Positions 13,589-14,531 of a stretch of 14,531 nucleotides of DNA are shown here, piece by piece. Within the stretch, counting starts at the first letter, position 1; each line of letters opens with the position of its first letter. The stretch comes from an uncultured Veillonella sp. (GTDB lineage Bacteria > Bacillota > Negativicutes > Veillonellales > Veillonellaceae). The position numbers and the translations under genes were made by a program. The stretch is taken from NCBI GenBank assembly GCA_934202215.1, contig CAKPXR010000035.1, forward strand, positions 1 to 14,531, written 5' to 3'. Below the pieces are notes generated by a model that searched no databases, was not told the origin of the DNA, and saw nothing but the letters and a program-made list of their open reading frames with translations.

Positions 13589-13593
13589 TGAAT

Positions 13594-13625
13594 AAAAGCA
13601 GTACCCATTCAGGGGTACTGCTTTT
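13594..13625 (+). terminator. Terminator of the flavodoxin gene
   Basis: Perfect 13-bp stem (13594-13606 with 13613-13625), 6-nt loop ATTCAG, then GTAGTATTTT. The stem ends in TTTT. It starts five nt after the stop codon. Confidence 0.85.
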
Positions 13626-13704
13626 GTAGTATTTTCCTCTATATACATAAAATATCCACTCTTATTTGGAGTATACTTGTTTGGTGGTGAAAGTCCTATG
13701 AGGT

Positions 13705-13733
13705 TTTACAGGCCTTTAAATATCCTTTACAAT
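13705..13733 (+). promoter_or_regulatory. Promoter of the iron-type alcohol dehydrogenase gene
   Basis: TTTACA (13705-13710), 17-nt spacer, TACAAT (13728-13733): ten of twelve consensus bases. Start near 13740, giving a short leader of about 33 nt with AGAGG 7 nt before the ATG. No operator could be recognised. Confidence 0.6.
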
Positions 13734-13772
13734 AACAATAAGAACTAGTTTTCAAAGAAAAGAGGTTATCAT

Positions 13773-14531
13773 ATGGAATTCTCTTATTTTTTGCCTGTAA
13801 ATATTCAATTTGGTTGGAACAAAGTAGATAATATTGCCGATTTCAGTGCGCTCTATGGCAAGAAAGCCCTAATTGTAACTGGCCGTACTAGTGCGAAAAA
13901 ATCTGGTTTATATGATCGTGTCGTAGCGAAGCTTGATGCGGCTCATATTGACCACGTCCTTTTTGATCAAGTTGATGCAAATCCTTTGACTACAACAGCT
14001 TTAGATGGAGCTGCTTTAGCTAAATCTGAAAGCTGCGATATGGTGATTGCTATTGGCGGTGGATCCATTATGGACTGTGCAAAAGGCATTGCCTTCATGG
14101 CTGTGAATGATGGCGATATTAATGACTATATTTTCAACCGTAAAACAAGTGATAATGCATTGCCTCTTATCGTAATTCCTACAACCTGTGGCACAGGCTC
14201 TGAAGGTAATGGCTTCGGTGTACTTACTAATCCAGAAACAGGGGATAAGAAATCCTTGCGTTGTAATGCTATTGTGCCGAAGGTATCTATCGTAGACCCT
14301 GCTGTAATGGGGACAATGCCGCCTCATGTATTGGCATCTGTAGGCTTTGATGCACTATGCCACAATATCGAGGCGTATACATCTAAAACGGCACAACCGT
14401 TTACCGATGCATTAGCTCATTATGCTGTCACATTATTAGCACAACATCTTGTATCCTTATATAAACATATGAAAGCTACGAGTGAAGGCAACCTACCTGT
14501 TCTTAACGAAACTCAACTTACACAAGCGTGG
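13773..14531 (+). CDS. Iron-dependent (group III) alcohol dehydrogenase, 3' end outside window
   Basis: Open for 253 codons from ATG at 13773 to the window edge; family members run to about 380-400 residues, so roughly a third is missing. NAD(P)H-linked oxidoreductase for alcohols and aldehydes. Seen: GGGSIMDCAKG (95-105) of the dinucleotide site, PTTCGTGSE (136-144), and the metal-site pair Asp193 and His197 in GFDALCHNIEAY; the two remaining His ligands lie beyond the window. The N-terminus (YFLPVNIQFGWNKV) resembles the butanol-dehydrogenase/YqdH branch. AGAGG 7 nt upstream supports the start. Substrate is unknown; redox balancing in fermentation is the usual role. Confidence 0.92.
   Translation, partial: MEFSYFLPVNIQFGWNKVDNIADFSALYGKKALIVTGRTSAKKSGLYDRVVAKLDAAHIDHVLFDQVDANPLTTTALDGAALAKSESCDMVIAIGGGSIMDCAKGIAFMAVNDGDINDYIFNRKTSDNALPLIVIPTTCGTGSEGNGFGVLTNPETGDKKSLRCNAIVPKVSIVDPAVMGTMPPHVLASVGFDALCHNIEAYTSKTAQPFTDALAHYAVTLLAQHLVSLYKHMKATSEGNLPVLNETQLTQAW

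Noticed and set aside
13626..13704. Riboswitch upstream of the alcohol dehydrogenase
   Set aside because: The GGTGGTGAAAGTCC stretch suggested a structured RNA, but it lies upstream of the best promoter and no riboswitch core or long stem could be traced.
14016..14327. 103-codon minus-strand ORF
   Set aside because: It is antisense to the motif-bearing alcohol dehydrogenase frame and has no recognisable features.

Overview
The window is about 14.5 kb of AT-rich bacterial chromosome from a low-GC diderm or Firmicute-type anaerobe. Consensus-like Shine-Dalgarno sites, sigma-70/A-type promoters, the P-protein PheA, the type I-beta DAHP synthase and the NrdAB, flavodoxin and iron-ADH gene content best fit the Negativicutes, probably Veillonella. 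The genus is my inference from gene style; no marker gene proves it. I see no rRNA, tRNA, IS transposase or CRISPR array.

Region 1 (about 1-7444, minus strand) is an aromatic amino-acid operon. In transcription order it reads: promoter, leader peptide, terminator/antiterminator, DAHP synthase, aroB, aroA, aroC, pheA (overlapping aroC by 14 nt), and an aroE-aroK fusion that runs off the left edge. Together these cover every step from erythrose-4-phosphate + PEP to chorismate except 3-dehydroquinate dehydratase, and then continue to phenylpyruvate. The operon is headed by an unannotated 29-codon leader ORF with six consecutive aromatic codons (Tyr-Phe-Tyr-Trp-Phe-Phe). A perfect 16-bp intrinsic terminator follows, along with alternative pairings expected of a ribosome-stalling attenuator.

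Region 2 (about 7480-7860) holds no conventional gene but is dense in signals. A 25-residue hydrophobic peptide gene lies on the minus strand, and its ribosome-binding site is locked in a GAAA-tetraloop hairpin. A convergent plus-strand small RNA has its own promoter, and the two share a bidirectional terminator. The outer ends of the two units are imperfect inverted copies of each other. The layout is that of a type I toxin-antitoxin (Fst/par-like) locus, with a peptide I do not recognise.

Region 3 (7888-9045) has a GNAT acetyltransferase (+) and, convergent to it across a bidirectional terminator, a rubredoxin-type metal-ribbon/DUF2231-like membrane protein (-). Region 4 (9217-12832, minus strand) is the class I ribonucleotide reductase operon nrdA-nrdB, with a promoter, two NrdR-box-like palindromes 32 bp apart and a hairpin in its leader. 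Region 5 (12833-14531, plus strand) has a gene-free AT-rich stretch with a strong-looking orphan promoter, a short flavodoxin with a terminator, and the first 253 codons of an iron-dependent alcohol dehydrogenase.
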